Shown in pieces: positions 34,560 through 44,810 of a stretch of 64,000 nt of DNA. The notes beneath the pieces were generated by a model that saw nothing but the letters and a program-made list of their open reading frames with translations, was not told the DNA's origin and searched no databases. Numbering within the stretch: position 1 is the first letter of the stretch; each line of letters begins with the position of its first letter. The position numbers and the translations under genes are program-made. Source of the stretch: Nereocystis luetkeana (Eukaryota > Sar > Phaeophyceae > Laminariales > Laminariaceae); NCBI GenBank assembly GCA_031213475.1, contig JARUPZ010000010.1:11269917-11333916 (forward strand). Reading direction: 5' to 3'.

Positions 34560-35270
34560 GTGATCTGTCCTAGGTGTTCGTTTTTTTCTTTCGATTTGCT
34601 TGTCGTTTCTTTTGTTTTCTCTCTTTCATAGAAAGTGTCTGTCGTGCCTATCGTATCCGTACGACGACATGGCATTGCACTGTCTACTCGTCTACTCTGC
34701 TTACTGCATAACAACGTAGTACCTCTGTGGTGTAGTTTTGCAACCACAGAATTGTATATATCTAATATTGAAGAAAATCGGCACGGATAGTGAATGCGCT
34801 GGATGTCAACGGGTAGAAAGACTGCTTTAATGTGAAGCACACACATATATACATACCGCACAGTAGTTGCATCGCTCGGTGTTTGCACCCTCTTCGTTGC
34901 CGATAAAATCACCATTATTTGATTTAAAGTAGTCTGAGGGTTGTCGTATTGCCTGCTTGCGTGTTGGGCTGCTGTACAGTAAGGCTTACTCTTACCATTA
35001 ATATATGTATCCTTCGAAGTATACCGAGTACAGCCGGGCAAAAATAAAGACACAGCGGAGGATGGCACGACGGCGATACCCGCGATGGCACGATGGCAAT
35101 ACTCGCACTCAGACTACAGTACGAGTATTTCGATCTTGTTAGATATTCGATATTTTAGCGCGCGGTTCATGTTTCCAGTTTTCCGAGATCGGCGCTCCGA
35201 TTATTTACCAGATACCAGTACTGCTGTACCAGGTATCGCCGTGCGCGGGTAAATATTCTGCTCTCGTTCA
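34560..35270. other. No supported gene
   Basis: A 171-residue minus frame (34553-35068) has no recognisable domain and is mostly low-quality sequence. TACCAGATACCAGTACTG-type words occur at 35210-35235. Confidence 0.35.
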
Positions 35271-35274
35271 CCAC

Positions 35275-35348
35275 CTCGTAGCAAGGCCCTCTTATAGAGT
35301 TTGTAGAGCACGCCATGTTCTACGTCGAAGCTGGGCACTCCCGGATAG
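35275..35348 (-). CDS. Candidate exon 3 of an unrecognised gene
   Basis: Acceptor CATTTTGCAG before 35348 and a donor CGAG/GTGGTG after 35275. The frame encodes YPGVPSFDVEHGVLYKLYKR, strongly protein-like. Its first base completes the split codon left by the exon at 35731-35593 (AG plus C). Confidence 0.45.
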
Positions 35349-35592
35349 CTGCAAAATGTTTTGCATGCCTGTAATCGTCATCATCATGATCCCTCCCGGA
35401 TTGCTGCAGCAGCAGGCGATACCGGATACCGGGCACACACCCCAACCACGTTAGGAGTATAGAGCCACCCGCAGTGCTATGCCTGGTATTTCGAACGCAT
35501 CTATGATGATACTTGTGCTCGTCGCTCTGACTTTGTGCCCATAGTCGGGTTCAGATTTATCGACGGCGGTTGTGGAAGTTTTCAGTTTTCAC

Positions 35593-35731
35593 CTGCTGAT
35601 CGCCGCGTTGTGATGCAGAAATCCAGACCGGACACGTGTTCTACCCTGCTCAGGTGCACCCCAAGCAGGGCGGGTTGTGTAGCACGAGGAAACCTTCTTG
35701 ATCCGCGCGTCGAGAGTAAGGAAGGTACCTA
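35593..35731 (-). CDS. Candidate exon 2 of an unrecognised gene
   Basis: Acceptor CCCACTGCAG, donor AGCAG/GTGAAA, 139 bp. It encodes TFLTLDARIKKVSSCYTTRP, then GFLHHNAAIS. Phase 1 at entry, phase 2 at exit, matching the next exon. Confidence 0.45.
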
Positions 35732-35869
35732 CTGCAGTGGGTGTGCGCGTGTCCCATGTCTCAGGGTAAACAATATGAGGAGACGGGAAACGGAGAAACG
35801 AGAGAAACGAGGCAAGAAAGTGAGGCGAGATATAGATGCGGCGAGATTGTTGTCGTTTCAATAAAAAAT

Positions 35870-35901
35870 CGTACAGCGTACAGCGTACAGCGTACAGCGT
35901 G
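35870..35901. repeat. 7-bp tandem repeat (CGTACAG)
   Basis: Four to five heptamers. On the minus strand each reads GTACGCT, placing a GT every 7 bp at the presumed end of the exon. Confidence 0.9.
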
Positions 35902-36096
35902 CGTTTCTTTGGGTTGGTCGGCGTCATCTTCCTCGTTCCAAAAGTCGCCCATCGCATCCAAATCACCGCCCCCGCCCAGCCCATCGTCGTCATCGTCGTC
36001 CAACAAGAAACTATGAGTCATACTCTGCAAATGGGTGACGGCGGCAGCAGCAGCTGCCATCACGGCCGCCGTCCGTTGAGCATCATCGTCCGACAT
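35890..36096 (-). CDS. Candidate first exon: acidic/Ala N-terminus of an unrecognised gene
   Basis: ATG at 36096. The protein starts MSDDDAQRTAAVMAAAAAAV, then LQSMTHSFLL, an Asp run, a Gly run and AMGDFWNEEDDADQPKE, typical of a soluble acidic nuclear or cytosolic N-terminus. No family is recognised. The exon runs into a 7-bp repeat with GTAC words at 35870-35900 that could serve as the splice donor. Confidence 0.5.
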
Positions 36097-36929
36097 GGTG
36101 TGCGATGGGCTGGCGATGGCTGTCCGTGTGTGTGATGCGGCCCAACCTTCAGGTGGCGCCGCACAAAGATCGGCCTGAGTTTTTCTCAAGACGATGTTGG
36201 CCCAACATCGGCGCCAGATTTGCTTTTTTCGGGCTTTTCCAAAAGTTCGGAACTTTTTCTTTTTTTTTCGTGGCCCATAGGAAGCGTGTTCTGAAAAAAA
36301 TTGGCGCGTATCTTTGAAATTCAAACTTTTTATTGAATTTTAGCTGTACCATTGGCATAGGTCTCAGCAGTCAGGAGTCAGGAGGTCGTTTCGTCGTTCC
36401 AGCTCCGAGCTCTGAGATAGGTCCTCTGAGCTCTGATATATTGTAGTTCCTCAGATATAATGTTTGCTTCTTTCATAAAAGGGTGATGCTGTTTGCGACA
36501 CCGGAGTCGTATATTCTTATTTGCCACACGATGTCGCGAATTAACCGGTTATTTGGGACACCGCGCCACGTTCGCGGTGCATACCTGAGATTGGCTCCAC
36601 ACGGCCAGGGGTGTGTTGGCATAGTGCAGGACCATCATTGAGGTTACCGCATGGCCGAAACGGGTTAGGACTCGAGGAGATACCTGGCATCCTGGTGCAC
36701 CCGCAAAACGCTCAGATCGATGTCGCAAAAATACGTTATTTACGACATCGTGCCGTGGCTGTGCACACTCTCCAGATCGGCGACGCACTGCCACCAGTAA
36801 AGTCTCGGCATGGTGTAGGGCTACCATTGAAGCCACCGTGTAGCCAAAACGGGCCAGTACTCGAAGACATGTTTGAGATCCTAATGTTCTGGCTGATGTC
36901 GCAAATACGCCTTGTTGGTGACACGGGTG

Positions 36930-38150
36930 TGGTGCGAGTTGGAGATCCCCCTACTAGAGTAGTAGTTAGGGGATCCCTTTAGCCTTACGTACGGGATCCC
37001 TATTTACCTTTTTCAGGAGATTTGTGGTATCCTGGTATGATACAAGGTAAGAATATCTAAGATTGCTCTTCTCGTACTGAACTACAGACTACAGAGTAGG
37101 CACCAAAAGAGCGATACGAGTAGGCTATAGGAGCGCGAAAAAAATATTTGCATGATCCACCAGACTGCCTCGCCGACCAGGACAACCAAAGCAATCAGGA
37201 CTGACTGCCTGGCTGGACGAGGAGACTCCGCATTACCTGAGTGGGGCAGGTCAGAGTGCGCATAATCTGCTACACCTATAATGTTTGGGGTTCCCTCCGC
37301 AAACATTCTGCCTAAACTTATGGAATTCTCCCTAACAACCCAGCACGGGAGCACCTGATTTCAACCCATCGCCGTTTGTGTATTTTGTGCTCTGGGTGGA
37401 CGGGGACGGTTGGGATGAAATCCCGGGGTTTCCAATGTTCGGATGTTTGGGTCTTGGCTCTTTTTTACAACCCATGCGCTGAAATTAGGCGCTCCCAAAC
37501 AGCACATTATGTATGTGTGTACACCCCCACGGCGGGAACTCTACACAACATCACTGCACCGCACTGAAGGACACCTCTTCCAAGCGGCCTACGAACCCCA
37601 CGACCTTCTACACGCGATACACACATATCTGTTTCTTCGTCACCATGAACAAGGCGGCTCACCCCTCGTACCACACCCTTACCCTTCTTAGCAAAGTGAG
37701 TTCCATGCTCAAGTTTGTCCCCGAATCACCCACCCGCGACAACTCGATTTTACTGCCGTACTGTGAGACTGTAGAGGACGTGCACCCACCTATTTCGCTA
37801 GCATCCACAGACTACAAGGTATCGTACAAAAAACGTATACCAAGCTCAGCATATATTGTACAACATTACTTCGGTGCCCGGTATTTGTGCTCATGTTAAT
37901 TGGACGCGTCAACAGAGCACCCAACGTTTTGGGCGATTCAAGTGCTCGCCTTTACTTAGACTACGTACGGCATAGAACACGGCGAGGAAAAACAACAATC
38001 ATGTTAATTTCAAATCCATCGACTCACGATGACGTGGCCAAGGTCTATCTACTCGTGGAAACATAAATGTACAGTGATAGTCCGAGCTCATGCTATTAAT
38101 AAAACACCATGATAGTCCTGGTCTAAACGGGGCGCGCGCGACGAATGCCG
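36930..38150. other. Central spacer of the foldback-type element
   Basis: No transposase-like frame. A hairpin GGATCCC-type inverted repeat lies at about 36945-36995. A plus frame near 37640-37899 (from MNKAAHPSYHTL) is moderately protein-like but unrecognised. The rest is unassigned. Confidence 0.35.
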
Positions 38151-38787
38151 TGCATCAATGCCGCCAAATGTGGCTTCACGACACCAGTCTGAATATTATG
38201 ACAGTGCACCAGGATCACCAGGATACCCTTCAGTACTGGCCCGTTCTTGATACACGATGGCTTCAATGGTAGCCCTACACCATGCCGAGACACTATACTG
38301 ATAGTGCGTTCCCGTTCGGGAGCGCGTGCCGCAACCCCGGCGCAGTGTCCTAAATAGCGCATTGGCGACATCCGTGTCGCAAAAAAACTTATTTTGCGAC
38401 ACCAGCCAGAACGTTATGACCCTGTACCAAGATACCCCATATCTCCTCGAGTACTGGCCCGTTTTGGTTACACGACGGCTTTCACGATAGCTCTACACCA
38501 TGCCGAGACTCTATTGGTAGTCGCCGATCCGGAGCGTGCGCCGCAACCCCGGCACGATGTCGTAAATAACGTATTTGCGACATCCGTGTCGCAAATAAGG
38601 CTTGTTTGCGGCATCAGCCATCAGCCAGAATATTTTGCGGGTGCACCAGGATGCCAGATATTTCCTCGAGTACTGGCCCGTTTCGACGATTCGATAGCTT
38701 CGATGGTAGCCCTAAGGTACACCATGCCGAGGCTCTACTGGCAGTGCGTCGCCTATCCAGGCTTCTGCACTATAGACGTTTTTGTGG

Positions 38788-39150
38788 CAAGCCGTGGCAT
38801 TGCCATGGTACCACCCATGACATACCATGACATCCCCACGGCATCCCATGGCAGGGCATAGGGTTCCATGGCACGCCGTGGGGGGTGCCGTGGCATGCCA
38901 TGGGTGGTACCTTGGCAACCCCCGCGGCAACCGCCACGTCATCCCCCAGGCACTCCATGCCAACCCCACGGCATGTCATTGTAAACCCTAAGGCACCTGA
39001 ATGCCCACGGCACGTATGGTTAGGGTTCTAGGGTTCCATGATATACCGTGGAGGTCCGTGGAAGGCTCCGTGGTATGTCGTGGAAGGTTTTGCCGCTGGT
39101 GGTGCCACGGCAATGCCACGGCATGTCGCGAAAAAGGACAATGATGTACA
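38788..39150. repeat. Array of CCATGGCATGCC-like palindromic words
   Basis: Dozens of short words such as CCATGGCA, GGCATGCCATGG, CCACGGCA and CCGTGG at irregular 10-14 bp spacing, inside the right arm of the foldback-type element. Confidence 0.75.
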
Positions 39151-39481
39151 CCCCTCGAGGCGCCGATCCGGAGCGTGTGCCACAACCCCGGCATGGGTTT
39201 CGTAAAATAACGTATTATTTGCGACACCCTTTTGTCGCATATAGGCTTATTGGCGACACCGGTCTGAACGTGTTACGGGTGCACCGGGATATCAGTTATT
39301 TCCTCGAGTCCTGGCCCGCTTCGGCCGTGCGATAGCTTCAATGATGGCCCTGCACCATGCCACAAAATTCCCGGCCGTGCGGAGCCAATCTGAGGTATGC
39401 ATCGCGAACGTGGCGCGGTGTCGCAAATATTAATTTACGACACCGGTGTCGCAAATAGCATTATTACCCTTAATAAAACAA

Positions 39482-39690
39482 TTGCAGAGGCTTGGTAGGT
39501 GGTCCACGTGCCTACTAAGACCAATTTGGTGGGCTCAAGTCTCACCGAGTGTCTACTCGTAAGGACTTGTTCTTGCATAAAAATTGATTAGCGGAAAGCG
39601 CGAAGGCGTGAGTTAGCAACATTCCATGAAAATCGACGAGCAGGGGGAATGCTGAACCCTATGCGCGATAATATATACATATTATCATGC
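39482..39690 (+). mobile_element. tRNA-derived SINE-like element (second family), copy 1
   Basis: Head with box A-like GGCTTGGTAGGTGG and box B-like GGGCTCAAGTCTC, then a body with AGCGGAAAGCGCG, GTGAGTTAGC and AAATCGACGAGCAG ending near GAACCCTATGCGCG. It matches 42870-43088 in inverse orientation and directly abuts the right end of the foldback-type element. Confidence 0.65.
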
Positions 39691-40256
39691 GGACCCACCC
39701 ACGCAAAGCTATTATTCATCTATTAATTATATAGACAGCCTGATGCCCATTTTTTTTAACTTCATCTTAGTATTGACTCTCTATTACCAACTTGTTTAAA
39801 AAATGTATACATCACGTACTCACAACTGTTTGAGCTCCCTTCATGCACCAACGCAAAACGAAATGCATCTCGCACATACTCGAAATCACCTTTTGCAAGC
39901 TGCCTTCGTTCAAGGTTCCAAGGTCTTGTCCTGTGCGACGTCATCTTCGAAACACGCATGTGTCCCTGCCCTCCTGTGCTTTGAACATCCGGTCCTCATC
40001 ATCTACCGCCGCTTCACCCGAAATCCATCGAAATAGAAGTATTTCGAGCTACCGAGGGGTTCACGCAATCCTCTCTGTCGTATTTTGCACACTACATACG
40101 CCGCGCTGTGGACTACTACTGCAGACAACAAAGCAGTACCTTCCTCTATAAGCTCTGCAACAACAACACCAAAAATCCAAATCATCCTCCCTATCTCCTT
40201 CTACCGCAGCACTCTGCAGTACTCAAACAATCATGCAGCTTGACACGAGAAGGTAC

Positions 40257-40560
40257 CAGGTATCAGGGGGGGGAGATGACTGACCCACACCGATGGCGTG
40301 TGGGGATGGAGCTTGGGCGCGGCTTGGGATTTGATAATAGAAAGTAACGAGTACATATTAAGATGTAGGAGGGAGCAAAGACAACACATAGAGTATCGTC
40401 GATAAAGCATAAAGGGAGTAGACAGAGAAGGCAGCTAGACCTTGTGCATAGGTTTCCTTTGTATCCGGGGATTTCTTCTTTCAGGAATGTTTCGATTGAT
40501 CAATGTTGAAGCTCATGCTGCCTATAATAGTCGGATGGCAAGCGTAATAATAATTCATCC
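40257..40560 (+). mobile_element. LINE 3'-end fragment (5'-truncated), copy 1
   Basis: Colinear with 48255-48535: CCCACACCGATGGCGTG, TTGATAATAGAAAGTAACGAG, GGTTTCCTT-TGTATCC, then CATGCTGCC and GTCGGATGGCAAG, ending in TAATAATAA. A simple-repeat tail and shared 3' end with variable 5' extent are typical of non-LTR retrotransposon insertions. Confidence 0.55.
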
Positions 40561-40562
40561 CA

Positions 40563-40612
40563 GGTATTATACTACTGCTACTACTACTACTACTACCTAC
40601 TACTACTACTGT
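40563..40612. repeat. (TAC)n microsatellite
   Basis: About 45 bp of TAC/CTA trinucleotides. Confidence 0.9.
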
Positions 40613-40669
40613 GGACCTGATGACAACCCCATGGCCAACGGATGCAACGAAAACTATGGCAACAGTACA

Positions 40670-40860
40670 AGAATGAGATTCGGACGATTTTTGGTCGAGG
40701 AGCCCCGTCATTCGGAAACATTTTCCGCAAAAAAAAGGGCTACGTACTCGTATCTCGATTGTATACTACGTGGCACGCGTCATTTAAACTGCTGTATGTA
40801 CTGAAGGCGCGGAGCTCCTCAGGCGAGGAGCCACACGAAGACACTTTTGGAGGCGTGTTT
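40670..40860. mobile_element. Decayed Mutator-like MITE fragment
   Basis: CGATTTTTGGTCGAGGAGCC, CATTCGGAAACATTTTCCGC and GGAGCTCCTCAGGCGAGGAG match internal parts of the MITE at 11447-11688, rearranged and lacking intact terminal repeats. Confidence 0.45.
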
Positions 40861-40881
40861 GTGGTACTGACCGGGCTCCTT

Positions 40882-40984
40882 GACCCGTTTTTGGACTGCA
40901 GTCCCGTGTAGGGGACAATCTATTTAGAATTTATTTGAGTGTGTTGCCCCCGGAAAGGGACTGCAATCAATCGTAAAGGGTCAA
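40882..40984. mobile_element. Short palindromic MITE (family 2), copy 4
   Basis: GACCCGTTTTTGGACTGCAG at left, GACTGCAATC...AAAGGGTC at right, with the ATTTGAG centre. Confidence 0.65.
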
Positions 40985-40999
40985 CCACATATCGCTGGA

Positions 41000-42480
41000 C
41001 CATCATACGTCTCTGATAGAAAATAAGTATCTTACAATATTTGTGGTGGCATACCTCGGCCTTGGGCGTTGTTCGTTAGATTACCCTTCTAGAAGGTATG
41101 GAGGGTACATATAGAGCTCCTATATGTACTACAATCAAGTGACAACCCTAAAAAAAATAGGTACTACCCCTAAAAGGCAAGAACGCCTCTTAGTTAGGTG
41201 CACCCCTGCCGTAGCACGTAAGTAAGTGTTAGCATATATATATATATGGACTTTGATATCCATACGTATCTGTTGTGGTATGCAGTCACTACGCACTGAT
41301 ACTGTACTATAAGTATTATACGTAGGAGTGTCTTAGTTTAGTGTCTTAGTTTGGATATAATATTCGGGTAGAACAGATGCAATATGTGGATATATTACGA
41401 GTCTGTAGTACTCGTGGTACGGCATATATTATATTCAATACATCACCATAGGTAACGATGTAGAGAACTTCGTTAGAACGTTACTATTAATAGATCATTG
41501 TTCAGTACCAGGTAGAAAGCATTACAGGAAACAGTAGTAAAGAATACCTGGTAAGGTGAAATACATCTGCACGAAGCATATTAGGGGCGTTATACCGGAT
41601 GATCAGGCGAAGGTCAGCCCTACTTCGATCACCACTCCACTCCACTCCACTCCACTCCACTCCCCTCCTCTCCTCTCAACTCCATTTTTCTCCACTCCTC
41701 TCCACGCTTCTCTTCTCATATTCTCCTCTTGGATCTCTGATGTCAACATTCTTTCCAGAATGGCCACATAAGCGCCATTTTAAAACCATATATTTCCTTC
41801 TTCCACACAAGTGATCTCACAACTTCGTTCGGTGCCACCTCTGCCATCTCTGTTCACAGAGACAGACCCTCGACACATACATGCATCATTCTTTCAGTAT
41901 GTACCAGGTATGTGGTAGGGTTCAAAGTGTGCCTTCCCCTGGGAGCGGTGTTGTGGTGTACCCAATGAAAGCCCCGCGGCTTGGATCAGAGATCTAAAAT
42001 ATTCACGTACGTAGTAATAGTCTCAGTGTGGGGATGGAGCCTTGGGGATATATATGGCTTGGGAACTAACAGTAAAGTAGGCGTTATTTGAGCATATATA
42101 TGCCGCGAAAGAAAACGTTAAGGCCAGCAACAGAAATACAGAAGAAAAGCATGCCATGAGAAGCAAGGAGCGAGGGCAGCGATTAATTGAAGTACATATA
42201 ATATGGAGGTTTTAAAAAAAAGAAACTACTGTAATTACAGCAGGGAGTAAGACTTCGTGTGCATACAGCAGATAAATTGTTGTACCTTAAGGTCTACTGT
42301 AGTCCGTCGGACTACCTGGTAAAAGGTAGAGCAATCGCCTACCCAATTTAGGACCTAAACCACTCTCCCCCCCTTCGGAACAGCGGGGTCCTTTAGGCCT
42401 TCGTATGCGGCCGTACGTGCCCGTAGCCCGCAGTTTTCCACAGTCTCTGGGGACCCAGGACTTAGTCTAGTCTTATAGTA
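41000..42480. other. Intergenic; (CCACT)n array and short AT runs only
   Basis: A CCACT/TCCAC pentanucleotide array lies at about 41630-41715, and a short TA run at about 41236. A weak LINE-tail-like stretch (GTGGGGATGGAGCCTTGG) occurs at about 42028. No gene is seen. Confidence 0.5.
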
Positions 42481-42499
42481 GATTATTGACATGAATACG

Positions 42500-42632
42500 T
42501 TCACTTTCTTCAAAAAGCGTTTTCACGGTGAACGTGAGATTCGAATTCACGCCCAACGACCCATTATATTTCCTGTCGTCGACAACATTTGTCGAGGCCT
42601 TAATCCATTGGGCTACCGGTGAAAGTTTAACA
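42500..42632 (-). mobile_element. tRNA-like sequence, probably a SINE head
   Basis: On minus: box A-like GTAGCCCAATGGATTAAGG with a D-arm, an anticodon-arm-like TCGAC-AAATGTT-GTCGA, a long variable segment and a T-arm GTGAA-TTCGAAT-CTCAC. The acceptor stem does not pair properly and the base before the anticodon is not T, so a working tRNA gene is unlikely. Confidence 0.5.
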
Positions 42633-42869
42633 AATCGCCTTCCCAATCTAAGCATTGTAACGAGTAGTATAGGTTCCCATTTTTTCTCGGTTTTCATTGG
42701 TTTTCTTACTTCGGGGCATCTTTATATATAATATTATGATGAGTGATCAACAGTTTTGCTTTGTTTTCTATGATCATTTTTACTTTCCAGCCTAACACTA
42801 GTAGGAAATTTTAACCTCAGCGATATTCTGGACAAACCGTGGTCACAGGTATCAACCTTTTCCCCCCCC

Positions 42870-43088
42870 GGTACGTCCCTTTAAAATTGTCGCGCATAGG
42901 GTTCAGTATTATTGCCACTGCTCGTCGATTTTCATCGAATGCAGCTAACTCACGCTCTCGCGCTTTCCGCTATCAATTTATAGGCAAGAAAAAACCCCAT
43001 CGAGCATGCACTCACTCGGTGAGACTCGAACCCACGAAATTGATCTTGATAGACAAGCGGGCCACCTACCGAGCCACCGGGGACGCCG
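42870..43088 (-). mobile_element. tRNA-derived SINE-like element (second family), copy 2
   Basis: Head on minus with box A TGGCTCGGTAGGTGG and T-arm GTGGG-TTCGAGT-CTCAC (box B), then the same body as 39482-39690 through GAACCCTATGCGCG. It ends about 95 bp before the left edge of the segmental duplication. Confidence 0.7.
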
Positions 43089-43424
43089 GCTGCGATGACG
43101 CTACTTTATTTAGTGCAATAATAGCTTACTACTGCAGTCCAATACTCCACATTGTTTGTTGTAATGTAATCCAAAATGTTGCTATAGACTATTTTGAAGT
43201 CCGATAGGTTTCTTTTTGTTTCCCCCCTCAAGCACGACATGAATGAGCGTATGTTGGTTCCGGAAGAACCGCACGGAGACACGCGACGGAAGGTTGCATG
43301 CCGACAACCAGGTCACTGCGCAACCGCATGCCCCAGCGCCGTATCACCGTCGTAGGGGTATGGAAAATCGTACACGACGTTCCCACGGGACAACCAACGG
43401 TAGCAGAACCCCTAATCGACTAGG

Positions 43425-43907
43425 TTGTTACAAGTTTGGGGACAACAAAGAATATCAGACGCCCGAAAAAAGAATACGCATGAAACTAGCGACTACATTG
43501 AGATAAGAAAGAGAAGGGTCAACAAGTGTGGGTGTGATCTCATGCCGCAGCAGATGGAACTCTCATTGATCCCAAACTATACACGAATTAACGTACGACG
43601 CGATGCTACAACAGTATTCAGGAACATAAAAGAGGGGAAGCCAACAGGTGGACCCCTTTTCGGGAAAGCCTCATTGTGGTATCGGGAGACAGTGATTGAG
43701 TATCACTCCGTGAGCGACATCGCAGCTCTACAACAGCACGACAAAGTAGAAAGAGGCCAGGAAAAAACAGACCATCCCGCCCGCTCATCGTTGGTAGCGA
43801 GGTGTACCGTCGACAACGACATCAGTTTTGGTAGTGTTTGTTTTACCGGGGTACCTACTCTGCGACGAGGTGGCGCGTTGATTGCCAGACAATCACCGCG
43901 GAAGTAG
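43425..43907 (+). CDS. Unrecognised 160-residue ORF, possibly gag/pol remnant, duplication copy 1
   Basis: Charged protein-like sequence (YIEIRKRRVNKCGCDLMPQQ, TGGPLFGKASLWYRETVIEY). Just upstream, in other frames, CRQPGHCATAC (about 43290-43330) and GCYKFGDNKEYQ (about 43424-43460) resemble decayed CCHC zinc knuckles. This suggests a frameshifted retroelement Gag, but a first Cys is missing from the former and Cys/His from the latter. The block at 43566-43615 is repeated at about 43951-44002. Confidence 0.35.
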   Translation: MLQVWGQQRISDARKKNTHETSDYIEIRKRRVNKCGCDLMPQQMELSLIPNYTRINVRRDATTVFRNIKEGKPTGGPLFGKASLWYRETVIEYHSVSDIAALQQHDKVERGQEKTDHPARSSLVARCTVDNDISFGSVCFTGVPTLRRGGALIARQSPRK

Positions 43908-43909
43908 TA

Positions 43910-44780
43910 ACCCTGGGTGAGAGTCCCCGGCTGGGCGCAGCAGGAGGCCTCATCGATCCCAAACTATATACGAACTAACGTTCGACGCGATGTTACAGCA
44001 GGTAGGTTTCTTTTTGTTTTCCCCCTTGGCTTTTTTCGTTCGTGAAACGTTTATGAGTGATCAACGGCGAATTTAAGGCTACCTGTACTCTGTCGAGAAA
44101 TAACAAACCCAAACATACTACAGCAGTCATACCGGTATATAAGAATAATACTCGTAGTATCGGTATTTTTTTTTGCGGGAATGAATGCTGTTGTTGTGGG
44201 GGTCTCCTCGTCCTCCGTCGGGAGAAGAAAAACGTACACACACGGGGAATTACGGCAGGCAGTCCACACCTTCTCACAATGCTTTTTCCGCCACAAGTAG
44301 AGAGGGGGGGAGGGGAGAGAGACCCTGACGGGGGGGTAGCAGCCGGGTGCAAAACTGTACAAGCAAGTTTCGATAGAGGTGGCCGCAACTTGGGTGTGGT
44401 ATATGGTTCACCCGGCAGTCCTCGTAGTAATTGTGTCAGGGTGTGGGTCCTTGTTGGGTCGTTTTATTCACAAGGTGCACTGTGCGTCCCCGCTGTGAAC
44501 AAATTGAGCATCTATCTATCTGCCTGGGGTATGTATGTGCGCTCCTGACGTCTTGTTTCAAGAGCGGACGGTTGACTGCGTGGAGCTACGAGGGGTAGGG
44601 GTGTTGCACAAAGCACGAGAGGGCGGGTGCATACGACACAGAAGAAGCCCTATTACTATGCGATAATTCTAGTAGTAGAACGACAAATTGACAGAAGAAT
44701 CGGTACGGAAAAGTTTGTGGACAACCGAGGACGCTACTAACTAACTGCTGGAGCCCGCCGTATATCGGGCATCGCTAGAG
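43910..44780. other. No supported gene, duplication copy 1
   Basis: Contains a 51-bp repeat of ORF sequence (about 43951-44002) and overlapping weak frames on both strands (43993-44548). Nothing is recognised. Confidence 0.35.
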
Positions 44781-44783
44781 GGG

Positions 44784-44810
44784 CCCTAACCCTAACCCTA
44801 ACCCTAACCC
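44784..44810. repeat. Interstitial telomere-type repeat (CCCTAA)n
   Basis: About four CCCTAA units abutting TGTCAGCC. The second duplication copy has about three units. Confidence 0.9.

Larger units (their letters stand above)
32680..34560. repeat. GATCT-rich imperfect satellite
   Basis: Irregular units of about 45-75 bp built from GGTGGGATCTGTATGATCTA followed by GATCNTACATACATGTTTCG. The repeat is interrupted by a SINE-like element (33003-33345) and a GC-rich island (33720-33955). The His/Asp/Tyr-rich frames across it are repeat translations. Confidence 0.85.
36475..39478. mobile_element. Foldback-type element with tandem-repeat inverted arms
   Basis: Left arm 36475-36930 and right arm 38150-39478 are inverted relative to each other. 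The outermost 130 bp match in inverse orientation: GGGT-GATGCT, TTTGCGACACCGG, CACCGCGCCACGTTCGCG, then CAGATTGGCTCC-type words. Inside, each arm is a tandem array of units of about 200-220 bp delimited by the palindrome TTTGCGACA-TGTCGCAAA. The right arm has more units and is interrupted by a CCATGGCA array (38788-39150). The spacer 36930-38150 has no recognised transposase. Confidence 0.6.

Noticed and set aside
36475..39478. CRISPR-like array
   Set aside because: Units of about 200 bp in inverted arms, no short identical repeats with unique spacers, eukaryotic context.
42500..42632. Functional tRNA gene
   Set aside because: D, anticodon and T arms can be drawn, but the acceptor stem does not pair and the base before the anticodon is not T.
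44784..44810. Chromosome end
   Set aside because: Only four telomere-type units with unique sequence on both sides; interstitial.
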